This document shows positions 9,145 to 18,255 of a DNA stretch of 64,000 nt, piece by piece; the first letter of the stretch is position 1; each line of letters opens with the position of its first letter. Source of the stretch: Akkermansiaceae bacterium (lineage in GTDB: Bacteria; Verrucomicrobiota; Verrucomicrobiia; Verrucomicrobiales; Akkermansiaceae); contig CAIVKO010000044.1 in NCBI GenBank assembly GCA_903906515.1, positions 1-64,000 of the forward strand, read 5' to 3'. The notes below the pieces were generated by a model. The model worked only from the letters and a program-made list of their open reading frames with translations. It did not search any database and was not told the origin of the DNA. The position numbers and the translations under genes were made by a program.

Positions 9145-9963
9145 GTGGAAACCCGTCCATCAATGTGCATGATCACGGGCGTGGCGGATTTCTCGATGAC
9201 ATTTTTAGGGACCGGGACTTCTGTGGGAGTGCCGGTGATTGGTTGCAAGTGTGCGGTGTGTGTGTCGGAGGATTTCCGTAACCAGCGCACGCGCTCATCC
9301 GTGCTGGTGCGGGCGGGGGAGTCGGCGGTGTTGGTGGATTCCGGGCCGGATCTTCGGGCACAGGCGCTACGCGAGGGACTGGTCGCAGTGGATGCGGTGA
9401 TTTACACCCACTCTCATCTCGATCACGTCGTGGGATTCGACGAATTGCGGGCGTTTTGTTGGAGAAAAAGTGGTCCGTTGCCTTTGTATGCCACCGAGGA
9501 ATGCATGGCGACGCTCAAGCAAATGTTCGGTTGGGCGTTTTCTCCGGAGAATGTTTACAAGGGTTATATAAAACCGGACGCGCGAATCATCGACGGTCCG
9601 TTTTTTAGTGGGGATCTAAAAATCACACCGCTGCCCGTGGAGCACGCCGCTTTGGAAACCATCGGTTTTTTGTTTGAATACCCCGGTGCCCGCCGCCTCG
9701 CCTATCTTCCGGATGTGAAACGGATCCCCGATGAAACCATGGAGCGGTTGATCGGCGTGGACGTGCTGGTCCTGGACTCGCTGCGCCCGCTGCCGCACCC
9801 GACGCATTTTTCCCTCGCCGAATCCTTGGCGGCGATCCGGTGCTCGGAGGCCCGGGAGGCATGGTTGACTCATCTGGGACATGAAAACGATCATGCGGTG
9901 TTGGAGGCGGAATTGCCCGCCGGTGTCCGCGTGTCGTGGGACGGTCTGCGGATCGACCTTTGA
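9145..9963 (+). CDS. MBL-fold metallohydrolase, PhnP-like
   Basis: Metallo-beta-lactamase-fold phosphodiesterase resembling PhnP. The family opening MTFLGTGTSVGVPVIGCKCAVC carries the Cys pair typical of PhnP-type proteins. The metal motif THSHLDH is followed by later ligands in PVEHAALET, LAYLPDVK and HLGHEN. The tracked ATG at 9145 is possible, but ATG 9196 lies directly at MTFLGTG and leaves a 125-bp divergent promoter region to the protease gene, so it is the better start. The substrate (cyclic phosphate or phosphoester) cannot be told from sequence. Confidence 0.88.
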   Translation: METRPSMCMITGVADFSMTFLGTGTSVGVPVIGCKCAVCVSEDFRNQRTRSSVLVRAGESAVLVDSGPDLRAQALREGLVAVDAVIYTHSHLDHVVGFDELRAFCWRKSGPLPLYATEECMATLKQMFGWAFSPENVYKGYIKPDARIIDGPFFSGDLKITPLPVEHAALETIGFLFEYPGARRLAYLPDVKRIPDETMERLIGVDVLVLDSLRPLPHPTHFSLAESLAAIRCSEAREAWLTHLGHENDHAVLEAELPAGVRVSWDGLRIDL

Positions 9964-10157
9964 CGTTAAAAGGGATATTGGGGATTGGGGGATTTGATAT
10001 TGGGGATTTGGATTCGATACGTGGCAGTAAATGCAAACTCACTTTCTGGATGAATCGAGTCGAATGTCCAAGAGATTGAAAATGAGAACCTAATCTCTCA
10101 ATTTCAAATCCCCAATTTCCTTTCAAGCTGATATTCGTCGTTCTTGCATGTCGTGCG
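9964..10157. repeat. low-complexity intergenic repeats
   Basis: This gap contains direct repeats of GATATTGGGGATT (about 9973-10012). Near its end CAAATCCCCAATTTCC is partly complementary to the upstream GGGGATTTGG, so the transcript could fold. No coding potential is seen. Its function is unknown; similar G/A/T word-repeat gaps occur at 61144-61197 and 63262-63425 in this window. Confidence 0.4.
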
Positions 10158-11756
10158 ATGTCCGGTCATGTTTCCGGCCGAGTGCGTGCGTTTGCCCTGA
10201 TATTTTTCCTGCTATCCGGATGGTGCCATGCCGGAGTGGCGGCACCGGCTCCGGAATCCGTGGCCGTGCTTTACAATGCTGCGGTCCCGGAATCGCGCAA
10301 ACTCGCCGAGTTCTATCGTGAGGCCCGTGGTATTCCCGCGCAAAATCTGATCGCCTTGGAAATGCCTGTCGCAGCGGATATTACCCGCGAGGAATACGAA
10401 AAATCCATCGTCAAGCCGCTGCGGTTGGAGTTTGACCGCAGAGGCTGGTGGAAGCGTGGGAAGGATGCTGGTGGCGTTACTTTGCCGGTGATCAACCGGA
10501 TCCGCGTGCTGGTCACGATGCGCGGGGTGCCGCTCCGCATCAAACCCACCCCTAAACCCGCGCCGACCCCGGTAAAACCTGGCGCTCCCGCCACACCCCA
10601 AGACCCGATGGCGGGCCATGATGAGGCATCCGTGGACTCGGAGTTGGCGATGTTCGGGCTGGAGGGGGTGCCTACGTTAGGCGTTCTGCAGAATAAATTC
10701 TATCAATCCACGAAGTCGTTCAAGGATGTGAATCTGCCATTTCTCATCCTCACCGCCAGAATCGACGCCGCCTCATACCCGACCTGTGAGCGCATGATCC
10801 GCGATGCCGTGGAAACCGAAAAAACCGGGCTCTGGGGCATGGCTTACGTGGACATCGCTAACAAATTCCCACAAGGCGACCAGTGGCTGGAAACCGTGGT
10901 GAAGGAAAATGCGAAAACCGGGATTCCCACTGTGGTGGATCGTTTCAACGAAACGCTGCCCAAAAACTATCCGATGGAGGATGCTGCGATCTATTTCGGC
11001 TGGTATGACTGGAGCGTCAGCGGTCCGTTCCTCAATCCGGGTTTCAAATTCCGCAAGGGTGCCGTGGCCATGCACCTGCATTCCTTCAGCGCCGAGCAAC
11101 TCACCAATACCTCGAAAAACTGGAGCGCTCCATTGTTAGAGAGAGGGGCGGCAGTGACCATCGGCAATGTCTATGAACCGTATCTGCACCTGACTCATGA
11201 TTTTGGCATTCTCCAACAGCGCTTGCTGGCCGGTTACTCGTGGGTGGAGGCCTGCTGGATGGCGATGCCGGTGACGTCATGGCAGGGGGTGGTTCTTGGC
11301 GATCCTCTCTATCAGCCATTCAAGCACCTCGATGGCAGCGGCGAGCGCAGGAAAGAGGATCTGGATTTCCGCGCTCTCAGAGCAGCGACGCTTCAATGGC
11401 CGGACGACCTTTCGGAAAGGCGCAAGCAGCTTGAAAAAGCCGGAGATCGGACGAGCAGCGGTGTGTTTTACGAAGCCGTGGGACTGGATTGTCTCCAGCA
11501 CGGACTCCCCGATCAGGCAAACGCCAGTTTCCTCACGGCCAAGGCGCTTTACGTGAAATCTGCGGACAAGCTGCGCCAAGACTTCCATGGCATCGCCATC
11601 CACCGAGCCGCCGGACACAAGGACCTCGCCGTGCAGGGGCTTCATGAAGCGCTTGCCAGTTACGACGCCATCCCGGAAACCGAGGCGATCAAGGCATGGC
11701 TCGCCATCCTCGACCCGCCACCGCCGCCCGCTGCTACCGCTCCGACCGCACCATGA
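10158..11756 (+). CDS. TIGR03790 family exported protein
   Basis: A 532-residue protein of unknown function, recognised by the family opening VAVLYNAAVPESRKLAEFYREARGIPAQNLIALEMP. A signal peptide (residues 1-29, ALIFFLLSGWCHAGVAA) directs export. A Pro-rich insertion (KPTPKPAPTPVKPGAPATP) near residue 135 and a proline-rich tail are visible, as is the family segment WSAPLLERGAAVTIGNVYEPYL. The family occurs in Verrucomicrobia, Planctomycetes and Acidobacteria. The C-terminal third, after the core, is helix-rich and looks TPR-like. It lies 18 bp upstream of the DUF2851 gene and is probably co-transcribed with it. Confidence 0.85.
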   Translation: MSGHVSGRVRAFALIFFLLSGWCHAGVAAPAPESVAVLYNAAVPESRKLAEFYREARGIPAQNLIALEMPVAADITREEYEKSIVKPLRLEFDRRGWWKRGKDAGGVTLPVINRIRVLVTMRGVPLRIKPTPKPAPTPVKPGAPATPQDPMAGHDEASVDSELAMFGLEGVPTLGVLQNKFYQSTKSFKDVNLPFLILTARIDAASYPTCERMIRDAVETEKTGLWGMAYVDIANKFPQGDQWLETVVKENAKTGIPTVVDRFNETLPKNYPMEDAAIYFGWYDWSVSGPFLNPGFKFRKGAVAMHLHSFSAEQLTNTSKNWSAPLLERGAAVTIGNVYEPYLHLTHDFGILQQRLLAGYSWVEACWMAMPVTSWQGVVLGDPLYQPFKHLDGSGERRKEDLDFRALRAATLQWPDDLSERRKQLEKAGDRTSSGVFYEAVGLDCLQHGLPDQANASFLTAKALYVKSADKLRQDFHGIAIHRAAGHKDLAVQGLHEALASYDAIPETEAIKAWLAILDPPPPPAATAPTAP

Positions 11757-11774
11757 TATAGCCTGATACCGGAT

Positions 11775-13148
11775 ATGACTTACGGATATTTGTTAGAATC
11801 AGTCTGGCACCCTCCGCTCGCCTTTGCGGAGGCCATGCCCGATGCCCTGCCGCCGGAGTTGGAACTTCAGGCGCTCTGGTTCTCCGGAGCGTTTGGCCGG
11901 GACTTCCGCACCACCAACGGCAAGATCGTCCGCATCGTGCAGTTCGGCGAGTGGAACCGCAGCGCAGGCCCGGATTTCATTCAGAGCGCCGTAGAGATCG
12001 ATGGCGTGCTCCACACCGGACCGCTCGAACTCGATCCTGATTCCTCCGCATGGGAAGCGCACGGTCATTCGACCAATCCGGCATTTCGTGATGTCGTGTT
12101 GCATGTCGTTTTCCAATCCCATGCCCGACAGAATTTCATTCGCACCTGTGAGCATCGCGAGGTGCCCCAGGTGGTGATCACCGAACTCCAACTCTCCGAC
12201 GCGCTCAACCGTCCGATGCGCGAGGTTGCCATCGCTCACCCCGGGCGCTGCGTGTTTCCCTTGAAGCACCTGTCCACCGGAGCCGTCGAAAGCCTGCTCC
12301 ATGAGGCAGCCCTCCACCGTGCCAACCTCAAGGCTTCCCGCTGGTTGAAAACCGCCGACGCCCACGGGCGCGATGCCGCGTTGTTTCAATCCACCGCCGA
12401 AACCCTGGGATACCGCGGCAACTCGCTGGCTATGCGGCTCCTCGCCCAGCGCGCACCACTGGCCCTGCTCAAAACCGAGGGTGAGTCTGCGGAGGCCGTG
12501 CTTTTCGGCACTGCAGGATTTCTCGCGCCCAATCTTCACGAGCTGGCACCGCCCGATACCCGCGACTACCTTCGCCGCCTGTGGGATGCGTGGTGGAAAA
12601 GCCGCGCCCGCTTCGAAGTGATCGGGAATCGCTCCATTCCATGGAAAACCCATGGCCAGCGCCCCGCGAACCACCCTCACCGCCGGGTGGGTGCCTTGTC
12701 CGCCCTGGTCAAGGTCTGGTCTCAATACCGGCGTCTGGCTCTCGCCCGCCCGTTTTCCGCCAAACCCGTCGTCGATTTTCTCCATGCGCTCGATCACGAA
12801 TTCTGGGCCACCCGCCACACCCTGACTTCCACCGCCGCGTCCCGTAAGGTCGCTGTTTTCGGCCGTTCCCACGCCCTCGAACTGGTCGCCAACCACCTCG
12901 CGCCCCTCGCGATGACCGAGGGTGGCATGAATTTCAAGGCCTACCACAAGCTGCGCGACTCCTCGCCCAACGAAAAGGTCAAGCGTTGTTCGCTACGCCT
13001 CTTCGGTTCCAGCAAGGCCGCGCAACCATGGCTTCGCCGGGTCTGCCATCATCAGGCGTTGCTCCAGGTCTATCAGGATTTTTGTCTCGAGGATTTCTCG
13101 GATTGCATCAATTGTCCCTTCCCCGAACAACTTCTCCAGTGGAAATGA
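11775..13148 (+). CDS. DUF2851 family protein
   Basis: Protein of 457 residues with the hallmarks of DUF2851: the N-terminal ELQALWFSGAFGRDFRTTNGK and VQFGEWNRSAGPDFIQSAVEIDG, the central ETLGYRGNSLAMRLLAQRAPL, and the Cys-containing C-terminus DFCLEDFSDCINCPFPEQLL. The family function is unknown, and its charged core suggests a cytoplasmic enzyme. Its stop codon overlaps the thiS start by the ATGA arrangement, implying translational coupling, but I know of no functional link between the two. Confidence 0.9.
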   Translation: MTYGYLLESVWHPPLAFAEAMPDALPPELELQALWFSGAFGRDFRTTNGKIVRIVQFGEWNRSAGPDFIQSAVEIDGVLHTGPLELDPDSSAWEAHGHSTNPAFRDVVLHVVFQSHARQNFIRTCEHREVPQVVITELQLSDALNRPMREVAIAHPGRCVFPLKHLSTGAVESLLHEAALHRANLKASRWLKTADAHGRDAALFQSTAETLGYRGNSLAMRLLAQRAPLALLKTEGESAEAVLFGTAGFLAPNLHELAPPDTRDYLRRLWDAWWKSRARFEVIGNRSIPWKTHGQRPANHPHRRVGALSALVKVWSQYRRLALARPFSAKPVVDFLHALDHEFWATRHTLTSTAASRKVAVFGRSHALELVANHLAPLAMTEGGMNFKAYHKLRDSSPNEKVKRCSLRLFGSSKAAQPWLRRVCHHQALLQVYQDFCLEDFSDCINCPFPEQLLQWK

Positions 13149-13357
13149 CCTCCCAGCTCACCATCACCCTCAACGGCTCCCCTCATTTCCTTGAGGCCCC
13201 GGTTTCCTTGGTCCGTCTGCTCGAAAGCATCGGACTGGCAGGCAAACCCGTCGTCGTCGAATTCAACGAAACCGCCGTTTTTCCAAGGGATTACGCGCAA
13301 ACCCTGGTCGAGAACGGGGCAAGGATCGAACTGGTCACTCTCGCCGCAGGCGGTTGA
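13145..13357 (+). CDS. thiS: sulfur carrier protein ThiS
   Basis: Ubiquitin-like 70-residue sulfur carrier for the thiazole half of thiamine. The start is the ATG overlapping the DUF2851 stop (MTSQLTITLNGSPHFLEAP...); the longer track ORF from 12986 is only an upstream open frame. The protein has the ThiS core (PVVVEFNETAVFPRDYAQTLVENGARIELVTLAAGG) and ends in the essential Gly-Gly that is adenylated and thiocarboxylated. thiG and thiF are not adjacent; thiD lies elsewhere in the window. No TPP riboswitch is seen, as expected given the overlap. Confidence 0.92.
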   Translation: MTSQLTITLNGSPHFLEAPVSLVRLLESIGLAGKPVVVEFNETAVFPRDYAQTLVENGARIELVTLAAGG

Positions 13358-13458
13358 TTGCAGCGAGATTTCGCCGATTTCTAAACAATCTTGAATTTTT
13401 CCCTTGCCACAACACGCCATGGGAATCCATCTTCCGCCCGCATCCGAAAGGATAAAAA

Positions 13459-13533
13459 TCCGGCGTAGCTCAGTGGCAGAGCGGGTGACTGTTAATCACT
13501 AGGTCGTTGGTTCGATCCCAACCGCCGGAGCCA
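13459..13533 (+). tRNA. tRNA-Asn (anticodon GTT), CCA encoded
   Basis: Cloverleaf read by eye. The acceptor stem TCCGGCG pairs with CGCCGGA. The D-arm region is AGCTCAGTGGCAGAGC. The anticodon stem GGTGA/TCACT encloses the loop CTGTTAA with anticodon GTT. The T-arm region contains GGTTCGATCCC. The discriminator is G and CCA is encoded. Confidence 0.95.
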
Positions 13534-13537
13534 TTTT

Positions 13538-13575
13538 AAAACCTTGACCCTTAAAGGGTTGAGGTTTTTGCGTTT
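13538..13575 (+). terminator. rho-independent terminator after tRNA-Asn
   Basis: AAACCTTGACCCTT and AAAGGGTTGAGGTTTTT form a stem with G-U pairs, followed by TTTTTGCGTTTT. It lies directly 3' of the tRNA on the same strand. Confidence 0.65.
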
Positions 13576-14166
13576 TCAGGAGTGGCGTTGGTGTAGGCAC
13601 CTGGATGCACTGAGTGTGGACAGTATTCTGCCACTTTCAGAGATCCTGCTCACAGCATTGGGGTTCTTTGTCATTCCTCGACCCGTCCGGAAAATGATTA
13701 GGCACTTTTCAGGGTCAACGGCCCGCCATGATATCAGCCCGGTCCAGCGGGCCGGGTTGGCAATCTGCGATGGAATTGATGGCTGAAAGCCCGGGATATG
13801 ACACGCCGGGTTGCCGGAGGACACCTGGATGGAACGGGCTTTCAATCCCTCCTTTTGTCGAAAGCTGTAATCCCGAAAGCTTGTGGCGAGCCTTGAATTC
13901 ACTCAGACGAACTGGCTAGGCATCCATTATCGAGCATTGACCCGCCGTGTTTTCCAAATGCCCCGCAGGCAAGGGGATGATCCTCTTGATTCCATTAGAA
14001 CAATTGGGAGTTCATGCGGGAGCGATTCAAAGGAAAATGAAATGTGATTGAAGGGCTTATGGTCCGTTAGGAGGCATGGCTTGTTGAAACCGAAGCTAAA
14101 TTTAACGAAGCTAAATTTAACTTGGCAAAACGTGCCATAAAGCTATGCTCAAGGTAAATCAAACAA
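13576..14166. other. about 590 bp without a convincing gene
   Basis: Open frames here (13544-13786 plus, 13576-13902 minus) lack recognisable domains or good start signals. The segment 13720-13800 has GC-rich self-complementary words (CCCGGTCCAGCGGGCCGGG, CCCGGGATATGACACGCCGGG). It may be a decayed or interspersed noncoding repeat. The downstream end turns AT-rich and contains a 15-bp tandem duplication just before the next gene, marking a change in composition. Confidence 0.35.
14091..14120 (+). repeat. perfect 15-bp tandem duplication
   Basis: CGAAGCTAAATTTAA occurs twice back to back, 46 bp upstream of the AT-rich methyltransferase gene. It could be a regulator site pair or slippage product. 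Confidence 0.8.
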
Positions 14167-14898
14167 ATGTCAAATGACCTCCAGGCGCAACAGATTACGT
14201 TATCTTCATCTGATTATGACCTTCGTATAACCAATCTTGCCCGATTCATTTTCAAGAAACTGCCAGTCAAGTCAGGAACATTCATGGATATCGGTGCTGG
14301 CAACGGATTGTTCCTTAAATTTTTTAAAAACAAAGGGTTTGAAGTCGAAGGAATCGAACTCGAAAAAGAGCAGGTGCACGAGATGCAAAAAGACAGCAAA
14401 CTCAAAGATGTCAAAATTCAACAAGGAGATATCACCCAATTACACGGAAATGCGGATTTCGACGTCGTCATCGCGTCTGATGTGATCGAGCATATTGAAG
14501 ATGATGTTACAGCTCTCCGGAACTTGTTCACCTTCGTGAAAATGAATGGCCACCTGATAATCACGGTGCCTGCACACATGTATCTCTATGGCAAACGAGA
14601 TGAAAAATGGGGGCATTATCGCCGATACGGAAATCGAGATTTGATAAATAAAATCAGCTTGCTTACGGACTCAAAAATCATCTCGGTTTCCCAGTGGAAT
14701 ATTTTAGGATATATCGCGTATTTTTTCTTTGAGCGAATACTGCGCCGACCAATTCGAGAAGGGTTCAGGTATAAGCGATCTCCTTTCTCGAAATTTGTCG
14801 TTTTTTTGTCTGATTCGATTTTAAAATTGGAGGAGTTAGTTGGTGGATCTCCTGTCGGGCTGACTTTAGTTGCTGTTGTGAAGAAAAAACAGGTTTGA
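14167..14898 (+). CDS. class I SAM-dependent methyltransferase, AT-rich
   Basis: Methyltransferase of 243 residues with motif I MDIGAGNGLFLKFF, an acidic strand-2 end VEGIELEK and the motif IV region DVVIASDVIEHIEDD. The YLYGKRDEKWGHYRRY stretch is seen in methyltransferases of surface-glycan clusters. The C-terminal third carries a hydrophobic segment (ILGYIAYFFFERIL) that may associate with the membrane. Base composition is clearly more AT-rich and Lys/Ile/Asn-rich than the neighbours, suggesting recent transfer. It opens the plus-strand glycan block, but a 143-bp gap separates it from the next gene. Confidence 0.85.
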   Translation: MSNDLQAQQITLSSSDYDLRITNLARFIFKKLPVKSGTFMDIGAGNGLFLKFFKNKGFEVEGIELEKEQVHEMQKDSKLKDVKIQQGDITQLHGNADFDVVIASDVIEHIEDDVTALRNLFTFVKMNGHLIITVPAHMYLYGKRDEKWGHYRRYGNRDLINKISLLTDSKIISVSQWNILGYIAYFFFERILRRPIREGFRYKRSPFSKFVVFLSDSILKLEELVGGSPVGLTLVAVVKKKQV

Positions 14899-15041
14899 AA
14901 TCGTGCTCTGAAAACCCTAGGATTCACATGTGATTTACACCACGCACTTTTCTTCCCTTCTCCGATTTTCAATTCAGTTCTCTATACATAATACTTAACA
15001 GAAGTCTTTTTCTGGGAAAAAACCAATCAACTTTCGCATTC

Positions 15042-16682
15042 ATGCGATTCTGGGTCAGCCTTCTATGGAGACGCCTTGCGAGTCACGCGCTGGGATTTCA
15101 GGCTTTGATCATAGTCATCAGTGCCTTCGGAGGATTGATCTCATTCTTCATGCCATTCGGCCGCGACCATGGTAATTACGCATACGCGGGCTGGGCCTTC
15201 AATTCAGGGGCCAGGCTATACCAGGATGTTCTTTCATTCAAGCCTCCCATGACTGTATATGTCCACAGTTTTTCACAACTGGCATTCGGGCATCACGTGT
15301 GGTCCATTCGCATGCTGGACTGTGTCATTATTTCCCTTATTGCGCTAATGATTTTCAGAGTGTTATCGGCGTGTTTTTTTTCGCCAAAAACAGCATTCAT
15401 GGGGAGCTTGTTTTATCTGCTTCAATACTGGGGCTATGATTATTGGAACGCCGCACAGACGGATCACTGGGCACAGTTGCCTATTGTATTAAGTATTCTT
15501 ATAATTCTCAAGTCGAAGCCGTTGTCGTATTCCCGCTGCATGCTGAGTGGCTTTCTCGGAATGGCGGCGGTTCTTTTCAAGTATCCATTTATCATTATCT
15601 GGCTTCCGATCACGGTATTTCTTGTTGTCTCTAACATTCGTCAATACAAGACGGGCCGCCTTGTGAGGTCGGCCATAATTGCCACCGCCATGTGCATGGG
15701 TGGTGTTGTTGCATTGCTGGTATTCATGTCCCCCATGCTCTCTAAGCAAGGTTTGGCGTCTTTCATGGACGTTCAGGCGATGATGGTTGCTCCCTATGCC
15801 AAGCTGGGCATCTCATTGAGTGCGCCGGAATTGCTGTTTAAACTGCTTGGGGTCCTTTTCACCCACTCATCTCTCCTCCCTACCGGGATACTGGTATTTT
15901 TCGCCACGATTCTAGTAGTTCTGGTGAAGCGACCCAGGACTCAGGAGGATCAGCACCCAGCGATCCTCGTGCTTTCCTTCCTATGGCTGGCATGTGCTGC
16001 ACTTGCCTGCCTTGTGCAGACCAAGTTCTTCGTCTATCACTACGCGCCGATGCTGCTTCCCACGGCCATTCTCGGTGCGCTTGCATTTGATCGATTGGCC
16101 CGGCGTATCAGCCCGCCCGGCGCATCCATGAAACTATGGGTTCCGACCGTTTGCTGCGTTGCGTGGTGGTTGGTTTTCCTAGGTGATGGGCTCAGGGAGA
16201 ATCTGCGGTTTGCTTATGATGCCTGGCGGCATCCCTCGCTCCCAGCCTCTTACGACAGACTGGCAAAGGCGTCCATGCGCGACTACTCGCTTGTGGATAT
16301 CACGCTACTGGCGGATTACCTCTCTGAAAACACCAATTCTGGGGACAAGGTTTTCATCTGGGGTTTTGATCCAACGGTGAATTTCCTGGTGCGACGGTTC
16401 TCCCCGACCCGATTCATATACAATTATCCATTCCGTCTCGATCCGCACAATTCCGGATGGACTCGTGAGTTGCTCTATGACCTCCACTCCAATCCTCCTG
16501 CCAAGGTGGTTATTGCCCGTAATGATGATACCTTTCAAATCACTGGGAACACTTGCGACAGTTTGCAATTGCTGGACTTGATGCCTGAACTCTCCCAATA
16601 TCTTCAAGCCAACTACCAGAAAGAAGGACTCATCGGTTCACATTACATTCTTCTCAAACCCATTAACCTGGACAATCAATGA
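15042..16682 (+). CDS. GT39-like GT-C membrane glycosyltransferase
   Basis: Polytopic membrane protein of 546 residues with roughly ten or more hydrophobic helices. The first periplasmic loop contains GRDHGNYAYAGWAFNSGARLYQD, where the Asp after the first helix is the expected catalytic position of GT-C enzymes, followed by FKPPMTVYVHSF. A C-terminal periplasmic part (SGDKVFIWGFDPTVNFLVRR) is usual in this group. It likely transfers a sugar from a polyprenyl-phosphate donor to a lipid or glycan. Its stop overlaps the next gene (ATGA), which would make the donor, so the two probably work as a pair. Confidence 0.8.
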   Translation: MRFWVSLLWRRLASHALGFQALIIVISAFGGLISFFMPFGRDHGNYAYAGWAFNSGARLYQDVLSFKPPMTVYVHSFSQLAFGHHVWSIRMLDCVIISLIALMIFRVLSACFFSPKTAFMGSLFYLLQYWGYDYWNAAQTDHWAQLPIVLSILIILKSKPLSYSRCMLSGFLGMAAVLFKYPFIIIWLPITVFLVVSNIRQYKTGRLVRSAIIATAMCMGGVVALLVFMSPMLSKQGLASFMDVQAMMVAPYAKLGISLSAPELLFKLLGVLFTHSSLLPTGILVFFATILVVLVKRPRTQEDQHPAILVLSFLWLACAALACLVQTKFFVYHYAPMLLPTAILGALAFDRLARRISPPGASMKLWVPTVCCVAWWLVFLGDGLRENLRFAYDAWRHPSLPASYDRLAKASMRDYSLVDITLLADYLSENTNSGDKVFIWGFDPTVNFLVRRFSPTRFIYNYPFRLDPHNSGWTRELLYDLHSNPPAKVVIARNDDTFQITGNTCDSLQLLDLMPELSQYLQANYQKEGLIGSHYILLKPINLDNQ

Positions 16683-17662
16683 CCGACAGTCGCACCACCA
16701 CCCATCAAGGCCCGGGCTTGTCCATCGTGATCCCTGCCTACAACGAAGCTGATTCCATACCTGAATTGATGTTCGAAATTCAGCAATCGATGGAGGCTCA
16801 GGATTTTCCGTGGGAAGTCATTTTTGTCGATGATGGATCTTCCGATGGAACACTAGTCGCGATGAGGGACGCCGCTCGCGGGAACAAACGCGTTACCGTT
16901 ATTCCATTTACACGGAATCAGGGGAAGAGCGCCGCTTATACCACAGCTTTCGAGATAGCGAAATACCCACTCGTTGCCACAATGGATGCCGATCTTCAGG
17001 ATGATCCGCATGAACTATCCGCAATGATCCAGCTTCTCCATAGTGGGTGGGATCTGGTGGTCGGTTACAAGCAGGGCAGGATGGGCAATGAGGCTAAAAA
17101 AGCCATTCCATCCAGGTTGTTCAACAAATGGACATCGCTGGTGTTTGGGCTGAAACTACACGATTACAATAGCGGTCTCCGTGTGATGAGGAGGGAGGTC
17201 TGCACCGATCTGGATTTATATTCCGGCCGCTATCGATTCATTCCTGCTCTTGCCCGCCTCCAGGGATTTCGTGTCACCGAACAACCGGTGCATCACCGGA
17301 AGCGGAAATTCGGCAAGTCCAAATTTGGCCCTTCACGGTTTCTCACCGGTTTGTTGGATATTTTTTCGATCCGTATCATCAGTTTGTTCAATCAGAGACC
17401 CTTCCATCTGTTTGGCAGCATTGGTTTGATTTTGTTTCTCATCGGAACAGGTCTTGCAGGGTTGACCCTTTACCGGAAAATCTGGAATCATGATTTGTTC
17501 AGCAACCATTTCGCCGCCATCATCTCTGCTGCGACTTGCGCAATCCTAGCGGTTCACTTCGCCGCCATTGGCATCATTGGAGAACTCCTGCTGGTCGTAT
17601 CAAGGCGCCAATCCAGGCGGTCAATTCAAGAAAACCACAACCTCACCGACCCTGAAGCATGA
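16679..17662 (+). CDS. GT2 polyprenyl-phosphate glycosyltransferase (DPM1/GtrB-like)
   Basis: The 327-residue protein has a GT-A domain with SIVIPAYNEADSIPEL, FVDDGSSDGT and MDADLQDDP (DxD region), followed by GYKQGRMGNEAKKAIPSRLFNKW, as in dolichol/undecaprenyl-phosphate sugar synthases. Two hydrophobic segments form the C-terminus (FGSIGLILFLIGTGLAGL and IISAATCAILAVHFAAIGIIG), as in GtrB. It likely loads a hexose from a nucleotide sugar onto polyprenyl phosphate at the inner membrane. Four-base overlaps with both neighbours indicate a coupled operon. Confidence 0.9.
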   Translation: MTDSRTTTHQGPGLSIVIPAYNEADSIPELMFEIQQSMEAQDFPWEVIFVDDGSSDGTLVAMRDAARGNKRVTVIPFTRNQGKSAAYTTAFEIAKYPLVATMDADLQDDPHELSAMIQLLHSGWDLVVGYKQGRMGNEAKKAIPSRLFNKWTSLVFGLKLHDYNSGLRVMRREVCTDLDLYSGRYRFIPALARLQGFRVTEQPVHHRKRKFGKSKFGPSRFLTGLLDIFSIRIISLFNQRPFHLFGSIGLILFLIGTGLAGLTLYRKIWNHDLFSNHFAAIISAATCAILAVHFAAIGIIGELLLVVSRRQSRRSIQENHNLTDPEA

Positions 17663-18255
17663 ACCGTACATATCACTGTAAGAAATATACGGATGGGACG
17701 AAGAACCCTCTGGTGAACGCGTTGCTCAACCGTTTTATGCAAAAGGTGAAAGGCTGCATAGAGGATTTCGTCCCTCAATCTGTGTTGGATGTGGGTTGCG
17801 GGGATGGCTCTGCTCTGCACTATCTGTCGGACGCGATCCCGCAGGATTATTTAGGAATAGACATGGACGAGGACGCCCTTGCCTTATGCCGTGTCCGACA
17901 CCCATTCCGCTGTTTCCAGTCTGGAAACATCTTCGCCCTGCCCATGGAAGACGGCAGTCATCATATCGCGTTGTGTCTGGAAGTGCTGGAGCACTTGGAA
18001 GATCCCGAATGTGCCGTCCGGGAACTCCTCAGAGTCGTGGACCGCGGACTGGTCCTGTCCGTGCCATGGGAGCCATGGTTCCAACTGGGAAATTTGGCGC
18101 GTGGCAAACATATCTTCGCCTTGGGCAATCATCCCGAACATATCCATCATTGGACGCCGTCGTCCTTTGGCCGGTTCCTTCACGAAATAGACCCCAGCGC
18201 CCGTATCAAGTTTCATAACGCGTGGCCTTGGATTATCGCATCCATGGCAAAATGA
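17659..18255 (+). CDS. class I SAM-dependent methyltransferase
   Basis: Methyltransferase of 198 residues. Motif I is VLDVGCGDGSALHYL near residue 36, the acidic residue is in YLGIDMDEDAL, and the motif IV block is ALCLEVLEHLEDPECAVREL. No membrane segment is seen. It is translationally coupled to the GT2 gene upstream and the flippase-like gene downstream, so it probably methylates a glycan, lipid carrier or precursor of the same pathway. Confidence 0.87.
   Translation: MNRTYHCKKYTDGTKNPLVNALLNRFMQKVKGCIEDFVPQSVLDVGCGDGSALHYLSDAIPQDYLGIDMDEDALALCRVRHPFRCFQSGNIFALPMEDGSHHIALCLEVLEHLEDPECAVRELLRVVDRGLVLSVPWEPWFQLGNLARGKHIFALGNHPEHIHHWTPSSFGRFLHEIDPSARIKFHNAWPWIIASMAK

Noticed and set aside
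11799-12947. 382-aa minus-strand ORF
   Set aside because: Antisense to DUF2851; Gly/Glu-rich shadow without a domain.
13576-13902. 108-aa minus-strand ORF after tRNA-Asn
   Set aside because: Low-complexity, no domain, no start signal; I kept it as probable noncoding repeat sequence.
13459-14166. tRNA-associated integration site
   Set aside because: No repeated 3' tRNA end, integrase or phage gene was seen within reach.
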